A DNA stretch of 64,000 nt from Prauserella salsuginis. Lineage in GTDB: Bacteria > Actinomycetota > Actinomycetes > Mycobacteriales > Pseudonocardiaceae. Each line of letters starts with the position of its first letter. Positions within the stretch are counted from its first letter, which is position 1. The stretch is taken from contig NZ_JANBBF010000008.1 of NCBI RefSeq assembly GCF_024648885.1, positions 496,001 through 560,000 of the forward strand. The letters are read 5' to 3'. The position numbers and the translations under genes are program-made. Below the pieces are notes generated by a model. That model was not told the origin of the DNA and did not search any database. It saw nothing but the letters and a program-made list of their open reading frames with translations. This document shows, piece after piece, positions 39,892 to 47,600 of the stretch.

Positions 39892-39993
39892 AGTGCAGCA
39901 GCCTAACGACCGTGCGCGCAGCCGGGGTCAGCCGGGCTGGACCGGGTGCCCTGCGGCCGGGCCGGGCCGGTCCGCTGCGGCAGCGGTGTGCCG

Positions 39994-40884
39994 TCAGGCC
40001 GGGAGCAGGACGACCACGGGCTTGGCCGCGCCGCGCTGGTCCTCCGCGAGTGCGAGCACCTCGCCGTCGGGGCCGAACACGCCGTACACGCCCGCGATGC
40101 CGGCCGCGGGCAACCGCTGGCCGTGCCGCACCGCCCGCGTCTCGGCGGCGTCGACGTCCCGGCGCGGGAACGCCGCGGCCACGGCCTCGGCCAGGGTCAG
40201 CGACAGCCCCGGCTCGGCCTCCACGGCCTCGAGCGTGCGCGCCGCGGCCAGCGTGAACGGACCGACGGTGGTGCGGCGCAACTGCATCAGATGCCCGCCC
40301 ACGCCCAGTGCGGCGCCCAGGTCACGGGCGAGCGCGCGCACGTAGGTGCCCGACGAGCAGTCCACCATCACGTCCAGCGCGATCCGGTCACCCTCCCTGC
40401 GGGTGGCGAGCAGATCGAAGCGGTGCACCGTCACCGGCCGCGGCGGCAGGTCGACGTCCTCGCCGTCGCGCACCCGCGCGTAGGCCCGTTTGCCGTCGAC
40501 CTTCACGGCGCTGACGGCGCTGGGCACCTGCTGCAGCTCGCCGGTCAGGCCGACGATTCCCGCGGCGATCGCCCCGTCGGTGACCGCGCTCGCATCGGTC
40601 TCGGTGAGGATCTCCCCTTCGGCGTCGTCGGTCGTCGTGGCGGCGCCGAGCGTGATCGTGGCGAGATAGGTCTTGCGGTCGAGCGCGAGGTGGCCGAGCA
40701 GTTTCGTCGCGCGTTCGACCCCGAGCACGAGCACACCCGTGGCCATCGGGTCGAGCGTGCCTGCGTGGCCGATCTTGCGGGTGCCGAGGAAACGGCGTGC
40801 CTTGGCGACGACGTCGTGCGACGTCATGCCGGCGGGCTTGTCGACGATCAGCAGGCCGGGAGGTGGCGCGGGCGGTCTGGACAC
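39994..40884 (-). CDS. truB: tRNA pseudouridine-55 synthase
   Basis: A 296-residue enzyme that makes pseudouridine 55 in the tRNA T-loop. GLLIVDKPAGMTSHDVV and the catalytic-Asp motif GHAGTLDPMATGVLVLG (about 39-55) are intact. An actinobacterial TruB C-terminal domain follows. GTG 40884 is the start. The MFS gene upstream ends 25 bases before it on the same strand. Confidence 0.95.
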   Translation of the reverse strand: MSRPPAPPPGLLIVDKPAGMTSHDVVAKARRFLGTRKIGHAGTLDPMATGVLVLGVERATKLLGHLALDRKTYLATITLGAATTTDDAEGEILTETDASAVTDGAIAAGIVGLTGELQQVPSAVSAVKVDGKRAYARVRDGEDVDLPPRPVTVHRFDLLATRREGDRIALDVMVDCSSGTYVRALARDLGAALGVGGHLMQLRRTTVGPFTLAAARTLEAVEAEPGLSLTLAEAVAAAFPRRDVDAAETRAVRHGQRLPAAGIAGVYGVFGPDGEVLALAEDQRGAAKPVVVLLPA

Positions 40885-40909
40885 GGCCGCCGACTGTAGC
40901 GAGCGCCGA

Positions 40910-42223
40910 CTAGGCCACCGAGGCCAGGTCCCAACGGGTGCGGGTGACCGGCACGGGCACGTCCTCGCCGCGCTCCTGGGCGGCGAGGACCGCCGCCCGC
41001 GCCCGCCGGAACCACACGACGACCCGCGACGTGCCGAACACGAGCACGGCCACGATCGCCAGCAGGGCGATCCGATAGGCGCCGCCGGTCAGTTCCAGCA
41101 GCACGCCGACGAGCAGCGAGGCGGCGGTCGTGGCGCAGAACCCGCCCACGTTGACCGCGCCCGTGGCCGTGCCGACACGCGGCAGCGGGTTGTAGTCGCG
41201 CACCAGGGCGAACCCGACCGACGAGACCGGCGCCCCGAGCGACATGAGGACGAACGCCACCACCAGCACCGCGATCGGCACCTGGCCCGGCCACGCGAGC
41301 AGCACCGCCCAGGTCAGCGTGAGCAGTGCGCCGTAGCCGAGCACCGTCGGCATGCGCAGGTCCGGCCTGCGGCTGAAGAACCCGCCCGCGAGCGGGTTGG
41401 ACAGCATCGCGCCGATGACGAACACCATCAGCAGCGAGCTCGCGCTCGTCTCCGAGTAGCCGAGCTCTTCGACCATGTAGGGCACGCCCCACAGCAGGGT
41501 CATCACGTTGAGGCTGAACGGCATCGAGAAATGCGTCCAGAACCCGAGCCGCGTCCCCGGAACCCGCCACGCGGCCCGCAGGTCACCGCCGACCTCCGCG
41601 AGGGACTTGGCCTCGGCCGAGGCCGTGCGCCGCTCCGGGGTGTCGCGCACCGCGGCCAGCACCACGACCACGTACCCCAGCGTGACCAGGCCGGCGACGA
41701 GGAACGTCGGGGTCCAGCCGGGGCCGGACAGCAGCAGCGCCAACGGCAGGGTCGCGGCGAGGTTGCCGACGAACCCGAGCGAACCGGTGAGCGTCGTGAC
41801 GAGGACGTACTGGCGCCCCGGGAAGTGGTTGGCCGCGAGCCGCAGCACCGACACGAAGGCGAGCGCGTCGCCGACGCCCAGGACGCCGCGGGCGAGCAGG
41901 CCCAGCGCGTAGGTGTCGACGAGTGCGAGCAGCACCTGCCCGGACCCGAGCATCAGCGCGGCGGCGGTCAGTACGGCCCGCGGGCCGTACCGGTCGACGA
42001 GCAGTCCGGTCGGGATCTGCATCGCGGCGTAGACACCGACCTGCAGCACCGTGAAGGTGCCCAGCGCCGCCGCACCGACACCGAACCGTTCGGCCGCGTC
42101 GAGCCCGGCGACACCGAAGGAGGCCCGGTGGAACAGCGCGAGCAGGTAGACGAACGCGCCGGCGCCCCAGATCAGCCACGCCCGACCGGGCGCGGAGGCG
42201 TTCAGCGGTCTACTCGACGGCAC
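40910..42223 (-). CDS. MFS transporter
   Basis: A 437-residue protein with about 12 membrane helices. The A-like motif LLVDRYGPRAVL follows helix 2, with a second (GGFFSRRPDLRMP) mid-protein, as in major-facilitator antiporters. GTG 42223 is preferred over the upstream ATG 42241, because an excellent GAGGAGGACAG site falls between them. The substrate is unknown. It is in line with truB. Confidence 0.9.
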   Translation of the reverse strand: MPSSRPLNASAPGRAWLIWGAGAFVYLLALFHRASFGVAGLDAAERFGVGAAALGTFTVLQVGVYAAMQIPTGLLVDRYGPRAVLTAAALMLGSGQVLLALVDTYALGLLARGVLGVGDALAFVSVLRLAANHFPGRQYVLVTTLTGSLGFVGNLAATLPLALLLSGPGWTPTFLVAGLVTLGYVVVVLAAVRDTPERRTASAEAKSLAEVGGDLRAAWRVPGTRLGFWTHFSMPFSLNVMTLLWGVPYMVEELGYSETSASSLLMVFVIGAMLSNPLAGGFFSRRPDLRMPTVLGYGALLTLTWAVLLAWPGQVPIAVLVVAFVLMSLGAPVSSVGFALVRDYNPLPRVGTATGAVNVGGFCATTAASLLVGVLLELTGGAYRIALLAIVAVLVFGTSRVVVWFRRARAAVLAAQERGEDVPVPVTRTRWDLASVA

Positions 42224-42339
42224 CTGTCCTCCTCGTCGCATCGAATGGGTGGACAGACGCAGCGGCCGTCCCCATACGTTCTAGTGCATCGGCTGCCCGG
42301 TCGGCACCCGCACCGGCCCCGTGACCGCAGTGGAGTTGC

Positions 42340-42365
42340 CCACAGGGCGGGCGCCGGCCCTGTGG
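42340..42365 (-). terminator. Terminator after the dinF-type gene
   Basis: A 9-bp perfect stem, CCACAGGGC with GCCCTGTGG, has an 8-nt loop in the 147-base gap. Confidence 0.75.
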
Positions 42366-42370
42366 CGGTG

Positions 42371-43687
42371 TCAGGTCCGGACCGCGCCGGTCACCGCCCA
42401 CCGGCCACCACGCCAACGCACCACGACGAATCCCAGGCGCAGCACCATGAACACCGTCAGTCCCGTCCAGATGCCGGCCAGTCCCCAGCCGAAGCCGAGC
42501 GAGGCCCAGATCAGCGGCAGGAATCCCAGCAGCGCGCTGCCGAGCGTGGCGTTGCGCAGGTAGGCGGCGTCGCCCGCGCCGAGCAGCACGCCGTCGAGCG
42601 CGAACACCACACCGGCGACGGGCTGGAGCGCCACGAAGAACCACCAGGCATGCGGGATCTCGCCGAGCACACCGGCGTCGCTGGTGAACGCCAGCGGCAA
42701 CACCTGCGACACGGCCGCGAACACGACGCCGAGGCCGCAGCCGAGTATGAGGCCGTACCGGACGATCTGCGTGGCGATCCCCCGCGCACGCCGCCTCGAC
42801 TCGGCGCCCAGCGCGGCGCCGATCAGGGACTGGGCGGCGATCGCCACCGAGTCGAGCACGAGCGACAGGAACGTCCACAGCTGCCACACGACCTGATGGG
42901 CACCGACCGCCTCGGTCGAGGTTCGTGCGGCGACCGCGGTCGCCGACAGGAAGCATGCCTGGAAGCCGAGACTGCGCAGCACCAGGTCGCGGCCGAGGAT
43001 CAGCTGGGCCCACATCACGCCCGGGTGCGGGCGCAGCCGGGCGCGTTCCTTCGCCAGCGCGCGCAGGAAGAGCCCGCCCGCCACGGTCTGGGCGACGACG
43101 TTGGCGATCGCCGACCCTTCCAGCCCCCACCCGAACGGATACACGAAGACCGGGCACAACACCGCCGACAGGCCGTTGCCGGCCAGCACGTACCGCAGCG
43201 GACGCACCGCGTCCTGCACCCCGCGCATCCACCCGTTGCCCGCCATCGTCACGAGGATCATCGGCGTGCCGCACAGCGCGATCCGCAACCACGACACCGT
43301 CGCGTCGGTGATCGCCTCGTCGCCGGAGAGCATGCTCGCCACGGGCTCGGCCAGCAGCTGGCCGAGCCCGAGGATGACCAGGCCCACGGCGAGCGCCAGC
43401 CACGTGGCCTGCACACCCTCCTCGACGGCTTCGCCGCGCCTGCCCGCGCCGTGCAGCCGCGCCGTCCGCGAGGTCGTGCCGTAGGACAGGAACGTGAGCT
43501 GGGTCGACACCAGCGCCAGCAGCGTGCCGCCCAGCGCGAGCCCCGCCAGCGGCAGTGCCCCCAGATGCCCGACCACCGCGGTGTCCACGAGCACGTACAG
43601 CGGTTCCGCCGCCAGCACGCCGAGCGCGGGAACGGCCAAGCCGAACACCGTACGCGCCGGGGCACGTTCCTCCATCACCTCGACCAC
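42371..43687 (-). CDS. dinF: MATE-family efflux transporter (DinF type)
   Basis: A 438-residue protein with 12 predicted helices. FGLAVPALGVLAAEPLYVLVDTAVVGHLG at the N-terminus and VWQLWTFLSLVLDSVAIAAQSLIGAALG mid-protein are characteristic of DinF-type MATE exporters. GTG 43687 is the start. In mycobacteria dinF follows nrnA and rbfA; here nrnA is absent from that spot. Confidence 0.92.
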   Translation of the reverse strand: MVEVMEERAPARTVFGLAVPALGVLAAEPLYVLVDTAVVGHLGALPLAGLALGGTLLALVSTQLTFLSYGTTSRTARLHGAGRRGEAVEEGVQATWLALAVGLVILGLGQLLAEPVASMLSGDEAITDATVSWLRIALCGTPMILVTMAGNGWMRGVQDAVRPLRYVLAGNGLSAVLCPVFVYPFGWGLEGSAIANVVAQTVAGGLFLRALAKERARLRPHPGVMWAQLILGRDLVLRSLGFQACFLSATAVAARTSTEAVGAHQVVWQLWTFLSLVLDSVAIAAQSLIGAALGAESRRRARGIATQIVRYGLILGCGLGVVFAAVSQVLPLAFTSDAGVLGEIPHAWWFFVALQPVAGVVFALDGVLLGAGDAAYLRNATLGSALLGFLPLIWASLGFGWGLAGIWTGLTVFMVLRLGFVVVRWRGGRWAVTGAVRT

Positions 43688-43724
43688 GCACCGAGCGTAA
43701 ACGGGCCCACCGACAACCCGGTCA

Positions 43725-43762
43725 TGTGACAGATGCCGTGATCGTCACAGCCCGCCTAGCGT
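43725..43762 (+). promoter_or_regulatory. Leaderless promoter with TGTGAC/GTCACA inverted repeat
   Basis: TAGCGT (43757-43762) ends seven bases before ATG 43770. TGTGAC (43725-43730) and GTCACA (43744-43749) form 6-bp inverted arms 13 bases apart around the -35 region, a plausible operator. Confidence 0.5.
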
Positions 43763-43769
43763 CTCGGAC

Positions 43770-45308
43770 ATGGACGAGACGAACGAAACAGTGCTGGTGA
43801 CAGGGGCGACGGGACAGGTGGGACGCCACGTCGTCGCGGGACTAGTGGAGGCAGGGGTGCCCGTGCGGGCGCTGACGCGCAACCCGGAGACGGCGGATCT
43901 GCCGGACGACGCCGAAGTGGTGGCGGGCAGCCAACTCGACCCCGCCGGCCTGGCACGGCACCTCGACGGTGTGTCGGCCGTGCTGTTCATGCTGCCGGAC
44001 TTCGACCTCGACGCCCTCACCGAGAGCGTGCGCGTCGTCGGCGATCACGTCCGGCACGTGGTGCTGCTGTCCTCCGGCGCGGTGCGCGACGACGTCCCCA
44101 CCGGCGAGCAGCCGGGGCCGATCGCCCATGCGCACGCCGTCCTCGAGGAGGCGATCCGCGCCACGGGGGTGTCGTGGACGTTCCTGCGGCCCTACGGGTT
44201 CGCGGCCAACACGCTGGAATGGGCGCAGGCGATCCGTTCCCGGCAGCCCGTCGCCCTGGTACAGCCCGAGATGCCCACCGCTCCGGTCGACGAACGGGAC
44301 ATCGCGGCCGTCGCCGTGCGGGCCCTGACCGAGGACGGCCACGACGGGGCACGCTACGAGCTCACCGGACCCGAACTCGTCACCCCGGCACGGCAGCTGG
44401 AGATCATCGGCGAGGTCACCGGCAGGCACATCGCCTGGAAGGAACAACCCGCCGAGGAATGGGCCCGCTCGCTGCTCGGGCCGGACACGCCGGACGAGGT
44501 GATCGCCGGGATGGTCGACGACTTCACCGACCGCGACCCCGCCCACACCGACACCGTCGCCCGCGTCACCGGCAGGCCGGCACACACGTATCGCGACTGG
44601 GTCGAGGCACACACCCGGGATCTGGCCGGCCTGCTGCCGCCGGTCTCGCGCGCCGACGCCGGCTACGTGCTCGTCAGCACCTGGCGGGTCGCCGACACCG
44701 GCTCCCAGCGCGCGGCCGGGGCCGCCGCCGTCGACGACTGGCGCGACCGCCCGTGGCCCGCGGGCCTGCTGGCGCACAGCGTGCTGCTCGGCACCGACGG
44801 CCACACCCTGGTGCACTACTCGCAGTGGACGGATGAGGAGTCACTCGAGCAGTTCCGGCGGGCAGGCCGGACCGCACGCAACGACACCATCGACGCGGAC
44901 GTCCCCGGCATCGAGCGCCTCGACGCGGCTGGCTACCGGCTCTACCGCGAGGCGGTCCCCGAGCAGCCGTTCGAGCCCGGCGTCGTCGTGCTCGTGTCGT
45001 TCCGCACCGACACCGCCGCCACCGGCGAGCGGTTCGTCGACGAGTTGATCGGCCGGCATCCGGTGACCAACGGCGAACCGGCTCCGGAGGGCATGGCGGG
45101 CAACCACTTCCACATCGCCGTCGACGGCAGCCGGATGCTCAACTGGGCGGAGTTCGCCACCGTGGAGGCGCACGAGCGCGTCGTGGCGGAGCGCCTCCAG
45201 GCCGACGACGATGTGCCCCAGCTCGTGGAGCGCACACCGGGACTCGACGCTGTCGGGTTCCAGCGGTTCGTGCCCTACCGCACCGTCTACGGACCGCCGG
45301 TCCGCTGA
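43770..45308 (+). CDS. NmrA-like NAD(P)-binding protein fused to two ABM-like domains
   Basis: A 512-residue protein. Residues 6-290 are an NmrA/atypical short-chain-reductase domain with the nucleotide loop VTGATGQVGRHV (10-21) and RPYGFAANTLEW. Residues about 295-390 (GYVLVSTWRVADTGSQRAAG...HTLVHYSQWTDEESLEQF) and 398-505 (GVVVLVSFRTDTAATGERFV...LNWAEFATVEAHERVV) look like two antibiotic-biosynthesis-monooxygenase (ABM) ferredoxin-like domains. The function is unknown; redox sensing or quinone modification is a guess. It lies where nrnA would be expected, on the opposite strand. Confidence 0.75.
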   Translation: MDETNETVLVTGATGQVGRHVVAGLVEAGVPVRALTRNPETADLPDDAEVVAGSQLDPAGLARHLDGVSAVLFMLPDFDLDALTESVRVVGDHVRHVVLLSSGAVRDDVPTGEQPGPIAHAHAVLEEAIRATGVSWTFLRPYGFAANTLEWAQAIRSRQPVALVQPEMPTAPVDERDIAAVAVRALTEDGHDGARYELTGPELVTPARQLEIIGEVTGRHIAWKEQPAEEWARSLLGPDTPDEVIAGMVDDFTDRDPAHTDTVARVTGRPAHTYRDWVEAHTRDLAGLLPPVSRADAGYVLVSTWRVADTGSQRAAGAAAVDDWRDRPWPAGLLAHSVLLGTDGHTLVHYSQWTDEESLEQFRRAGRTARNDTIDADVPGIERLDAAGYRLYREAVPEQPFEPGVVVLVSFRTDTAATGERFVDELIGRHPVTNGEPAPEGMAGNHFHIAVDGSRMLNWAEFATVEAHERVVAERLQADDDVPQLVERTPGLDAVGFQRFVPYRTVYGPPVR

Positions 45309-45337
45309 CGTCCGCACGGTGACGTCAGCTCGGTGCC

Positions 45338-45379
45338 GCCCCGCTCGCCCCGCGCCCATACGGCCGGCGCGAGCGGGGC
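45338..45379 (+). terminator. Terminator after the NmrA-ABM gene
   Basis: An 11-bp perfect stem (GCCCCGCTCGC-type arms, 45338-45348 with 45369-45379) has a 20-nt loop between two same-strand genes. Confidence 0.75.
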
Positions 45380-45384
45380 TCGCC

Positions 45385-45390
45385 TACTCT
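45385..45390 (+). promoter_or_regulatory. -10 box of RNA/DNA methyltransferase gene, leaderless promoter
   Basis: TACTCT ends seven bases before ATG 45398, downstream of a terminator. Confidence 0.5.
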
Positions 45391-45397
45391 TACGCCG

Positions 45398-46438
45398 ATG
45401 TCCGAGTACGCGATTCTGATCCTGCCGTCGGCCAACCGGGTCTACACCGACACCTCGCCCCGACTGCTGCAGGCCGAGCTGACCGCATTCGGCGAGGCCG
45501 TGCTGTCCACCGAGGTGCGGGAGCCGGGCACGCGCACGATCGGCGGCGCGTCCTACGTCACGTTCAGCACGCCCGAGCCACTGACCGCCGACGACATCGC
45601 GTTGCTGTCGAACCTGTCGTCGGCGTACGTGCTGTTCGAGATCACCGGCGAGCTGCTCCGGCCACTGCCCCTGTCACCGGCCGACGTGTTCGACTCGGAC
45701 CTGCTCACCATCCAGAAGTACAGTGGCAAGACCAACGAGCTGTTCACCAAGCTGCTGCTGAACCTCACCGTGCTCGCCTCCGACCGCCCGCGGGCGATGG
45801 TCGAGGGTGGTCTGCGGCTGCTGGATCCGTTGTGCGGCAGGGGAACGACGCTCAACCAGGCCATGATGTACGGGTTCGACGCCACCGGGCTGGAACTCGA
45901 CGGCAAGGATTTCGAGGCCTACCAGCAGTTCATCAAGACGTGGCTGCGCACCAAGCGGGTCAAGCACAAGGCCGAGGCCGGGATGCTGCGCCACCACAAG
46001 GCGCGGCTGGGGCGCAGGCTGGACGTCGAGTACGCCGCGTCGAAGGAGCAGTACAAGGCGGGCGAGACCCGCACCCTCGGCTACCTCAACTGCGACACGC
46101 TGCACACCGACGAACTGCTGCGCCCCGGTTCGGTCGACCTCGTTGTCACCGACGCGCCCTACGGCGTGCAGCACGGCAGCCGCACACCGGATCGAGTGCC
46201 GGCACGCAGCCCGCGCGACCTGCTGGCCGCGGCCGTTCCGGGGTGGGCCAGGGTCCTGCGGCGCGGCGGCGCTCTGGGCCTGTCGTGGAACACCCACGTG
46301 GTGCCACGCGACGAACTCGCCCGCATCCTCACCGGCGCCGGCCTGACCGTCCGCGACGGCGACCCCTACGACACCCTGGGCCACCGCGTGGACCAGGCCA
46401 TCGTGCGCGACATCCTCGTCGCGACGAAGGACGGCTGA
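45398..46438 (+). CDS. Trm11-like (UPF0020) nucleic-acid methyltransferase
   Basis: A 346-residue protein. The SAM-binding motif LLDPLCGRGTTLNQAMMYG (about 143-161) and the catalytic motif VVTDAPYGVQHG (about 247-258, a D-x-PY type amino-methyltransferase site) are clear. The N-terminal 110 residues could be an RNA-binding region. Trm11-like enzymes methylate tRNA guanine 10 at N2, but DNA targets cannot be excluded. It converges on rbfA across array E. Confidence 0.82.
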   Translation: MSEYAILILPSANRVYTDTSPRLLQAELTAFGEAVLSTEVREPGTRTIGGASYVTFSTPEPLTADDIALLSNLSSAYVLFEITGELLRPLPLSPADVFDSDLLTIQKYSGKTNELFTKLLLNLTVLASDRPRAMVEGGLRLLDPLCGRGTTLNQAMMYGFDATGLELDGKDFEAYQQFIKTWLRTKRVKHKAEAGMLRHHKARLGRRLDVEYAASKEQYKAGETRTLGYLNCDTLHTDELLRPGSVDLVVTDAPYGVQHGSRTPDRVPARSPRDLLAAAVPGWARVLRRGGALGLSWNTHVVPRDELARILTGAGLTVRDGDPYDTLGHRVDQAIVRDILVATKDG

Positions 46439-46496
46439 CGACGAACGGCGGACCTCTCGATCCGAATCGGCCCTGCTCCGAATGGGCCTCGGTCGC

Positions 46497-46576
46497 GCTG
46501 CGGGGTCTGGCACCGCGCCGCGGGATCTGCCACTGCGCCACAGGCTCAGACACCGCGCCGCGGGATCTGCCACGAC
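46497..46576. repeat. Intergenic tandem array E, 4 x 20 bp
   Basis: Four exact 20-base periods begin at 46497, 46517, 46537 and 46557 (consensus GCCGCGGGATCTGNCACCGC). Units 2 and 4 are nearly identical. It lies in the 223-base gap between the convergent methyltransferase and rbfA genes; no other element is seen there. Confidence 0.85.
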
Positions 46577-46661
46577 GGGACCGTGGCCCGCGCCCCCCAC
46601 GCTCGGCGACATCGCACGCGGACCGCGATGATCCTCGCCGACCGGTAGCGGCCGGGTGGGA

Positions 46662-47117
46662 CTACTGGTCGTCCTCGTCGGACTTGGCCGGCTTGTACGG
46701 GTCGGGCTCCCCCGCGGGCTGCGCCGCGGTGGCTTGTCGGGCGACCTCGGCATCGGCCTCTCGCGCCTTGGCGAGGAGTTCGTCGATGTTGCGCGCCTCG
46801 GACGGGATGTTGTCCGCGACGAACGTCAGCGTGGGCGTGTACCGCACGCCCGTGCCCTGCCCCACCTTCGTCCGCAGCACCCCACGGGCGGACTCCAGTG
46901 CGGCGGCGGCACCGGCGAAATCCGGTGCCGCGTCGAGGGTTTCGCCGAGCACGGTGTAGTACACGGTGGCGTCCCGCAGGTCACCGGTGACCCGGGCGTC
47001 GGTGATCGTCACGTTGCCCAGCCGCGGGTCTTTGATCTCGTGTTCGATCGCGGACGCGACGATCTGCGCGATCCGCTTCGCCAGCCTGCGTGCCCGAGCC
47101 TTGTCAGCCACGGCCAT
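46662..47117 (-). CDS. rbfA: 30S ribosome-binding factor A
   Basis: A 151-residue KH-like maturation factor of the 30S subunit. [46 protein letters not shown] (about 11-56) is the family core, and [19 protein letters not shown] ends the domain. The C-terminal 30 residues are acidic and probably disordered. ATG 47117. It is the last gene of the nusA-infB group; nrnA does not follow it. Confidence 0.95.
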   Translation of the reverse strand: MAVADKARARRLAKRIAQIVASAIEHEIKDPRLGNVTITDARVTGDLRDATVYYTVLGETLDAAPDFAGAAAALESARGVLRTKVGQGTGVRYTPTLTFVADNIPSEARNIDELLAKAREADAEVARQATAAQPAGEPDPYKPAKSDEDDQ

Positions 47118-47207
47118 CCCCTCACTCGTCCGATCGCCGGCACCTCACGGATCCGGCGTACCACCCTGATGTTCCGGCCGTCTCGCCCGGCGTCGGCGAC
47201 ACGGCCG

Positions 47208-47504
47208 CTATTCGTCGTCCGCGCCGTACACCCGCCTGCCGGCCGAGAGCAGCTCGACCTCGGGGCGTTCGGCCACGAACCGTTCGCAGGCATCCAGCAC
47301 GTCGCGCACACGTGCGCCATCGGCCGCGACCGCCGCAACACCGATGGTGACGCGGCGGTAGAGCTCGCGCTGTCCGGCCTCGGCGACAGCGACGTCGAAG
47401 CGCCTGCGCAACTCAGCCACGATCGGCCGCACCACGGAACGCTTCTGCTTCAGTGAACGCACGTCCCCGAGGAGCACGTCCAGCTCCAGCGACCCCACGA
47501 ACAC
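47208..47504 (-). CDS. ylxP: YlxP-like DUF503 protein
   Basis: A 98-residue protein with the DUF503 pattern FVGSLELDVLLGDVRSLKQKRSVVRPIVAELRRRFDVAVAE. It sits between infB and rbfA, as in many Gram-positive bacteria, and is thought to help ribosome maturation. GTG 47504 is the start. A terminator lies between infB and this gene, so expression may be partly independent. Confidence 0.9.
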   Translation of the reverse strand: MFVGSLELDVLLGDVRSLKQKRSVVRPIVAELRRRFDVAVAEAGQRELYRRVTIGVAAVAADGARVRDVLDACERFVAERPEVELLSAGRRVYGADDE

Positions 47505-47555
47505 CGTCGCACCGTCCTGTCACACCGCGCCGGTACGCGCATCGGAACGGATCAC

Positions 47556-47590
47556 GCCGGTGGGGCGGGAACCTGCCCCGCCCCACCGGC
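47556..47590 (-). terminator. Terminator after infB
   Basis: A perfect 14-bp stem, GCCGGTGGGGCGGG with its complement, has a 7-nt loop ending eleven bases from the infB stop. Confidence 0.85.
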
Positions 47591-47600
47591 CGTGTCCGTC

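Noticed and set aside
42224-42241. ATG 42241 as the start of the MFS transporter
   Set aside because: The strong GAGGAGG site lies after this ATG and just before GTG 42223, which is therefore preferred.
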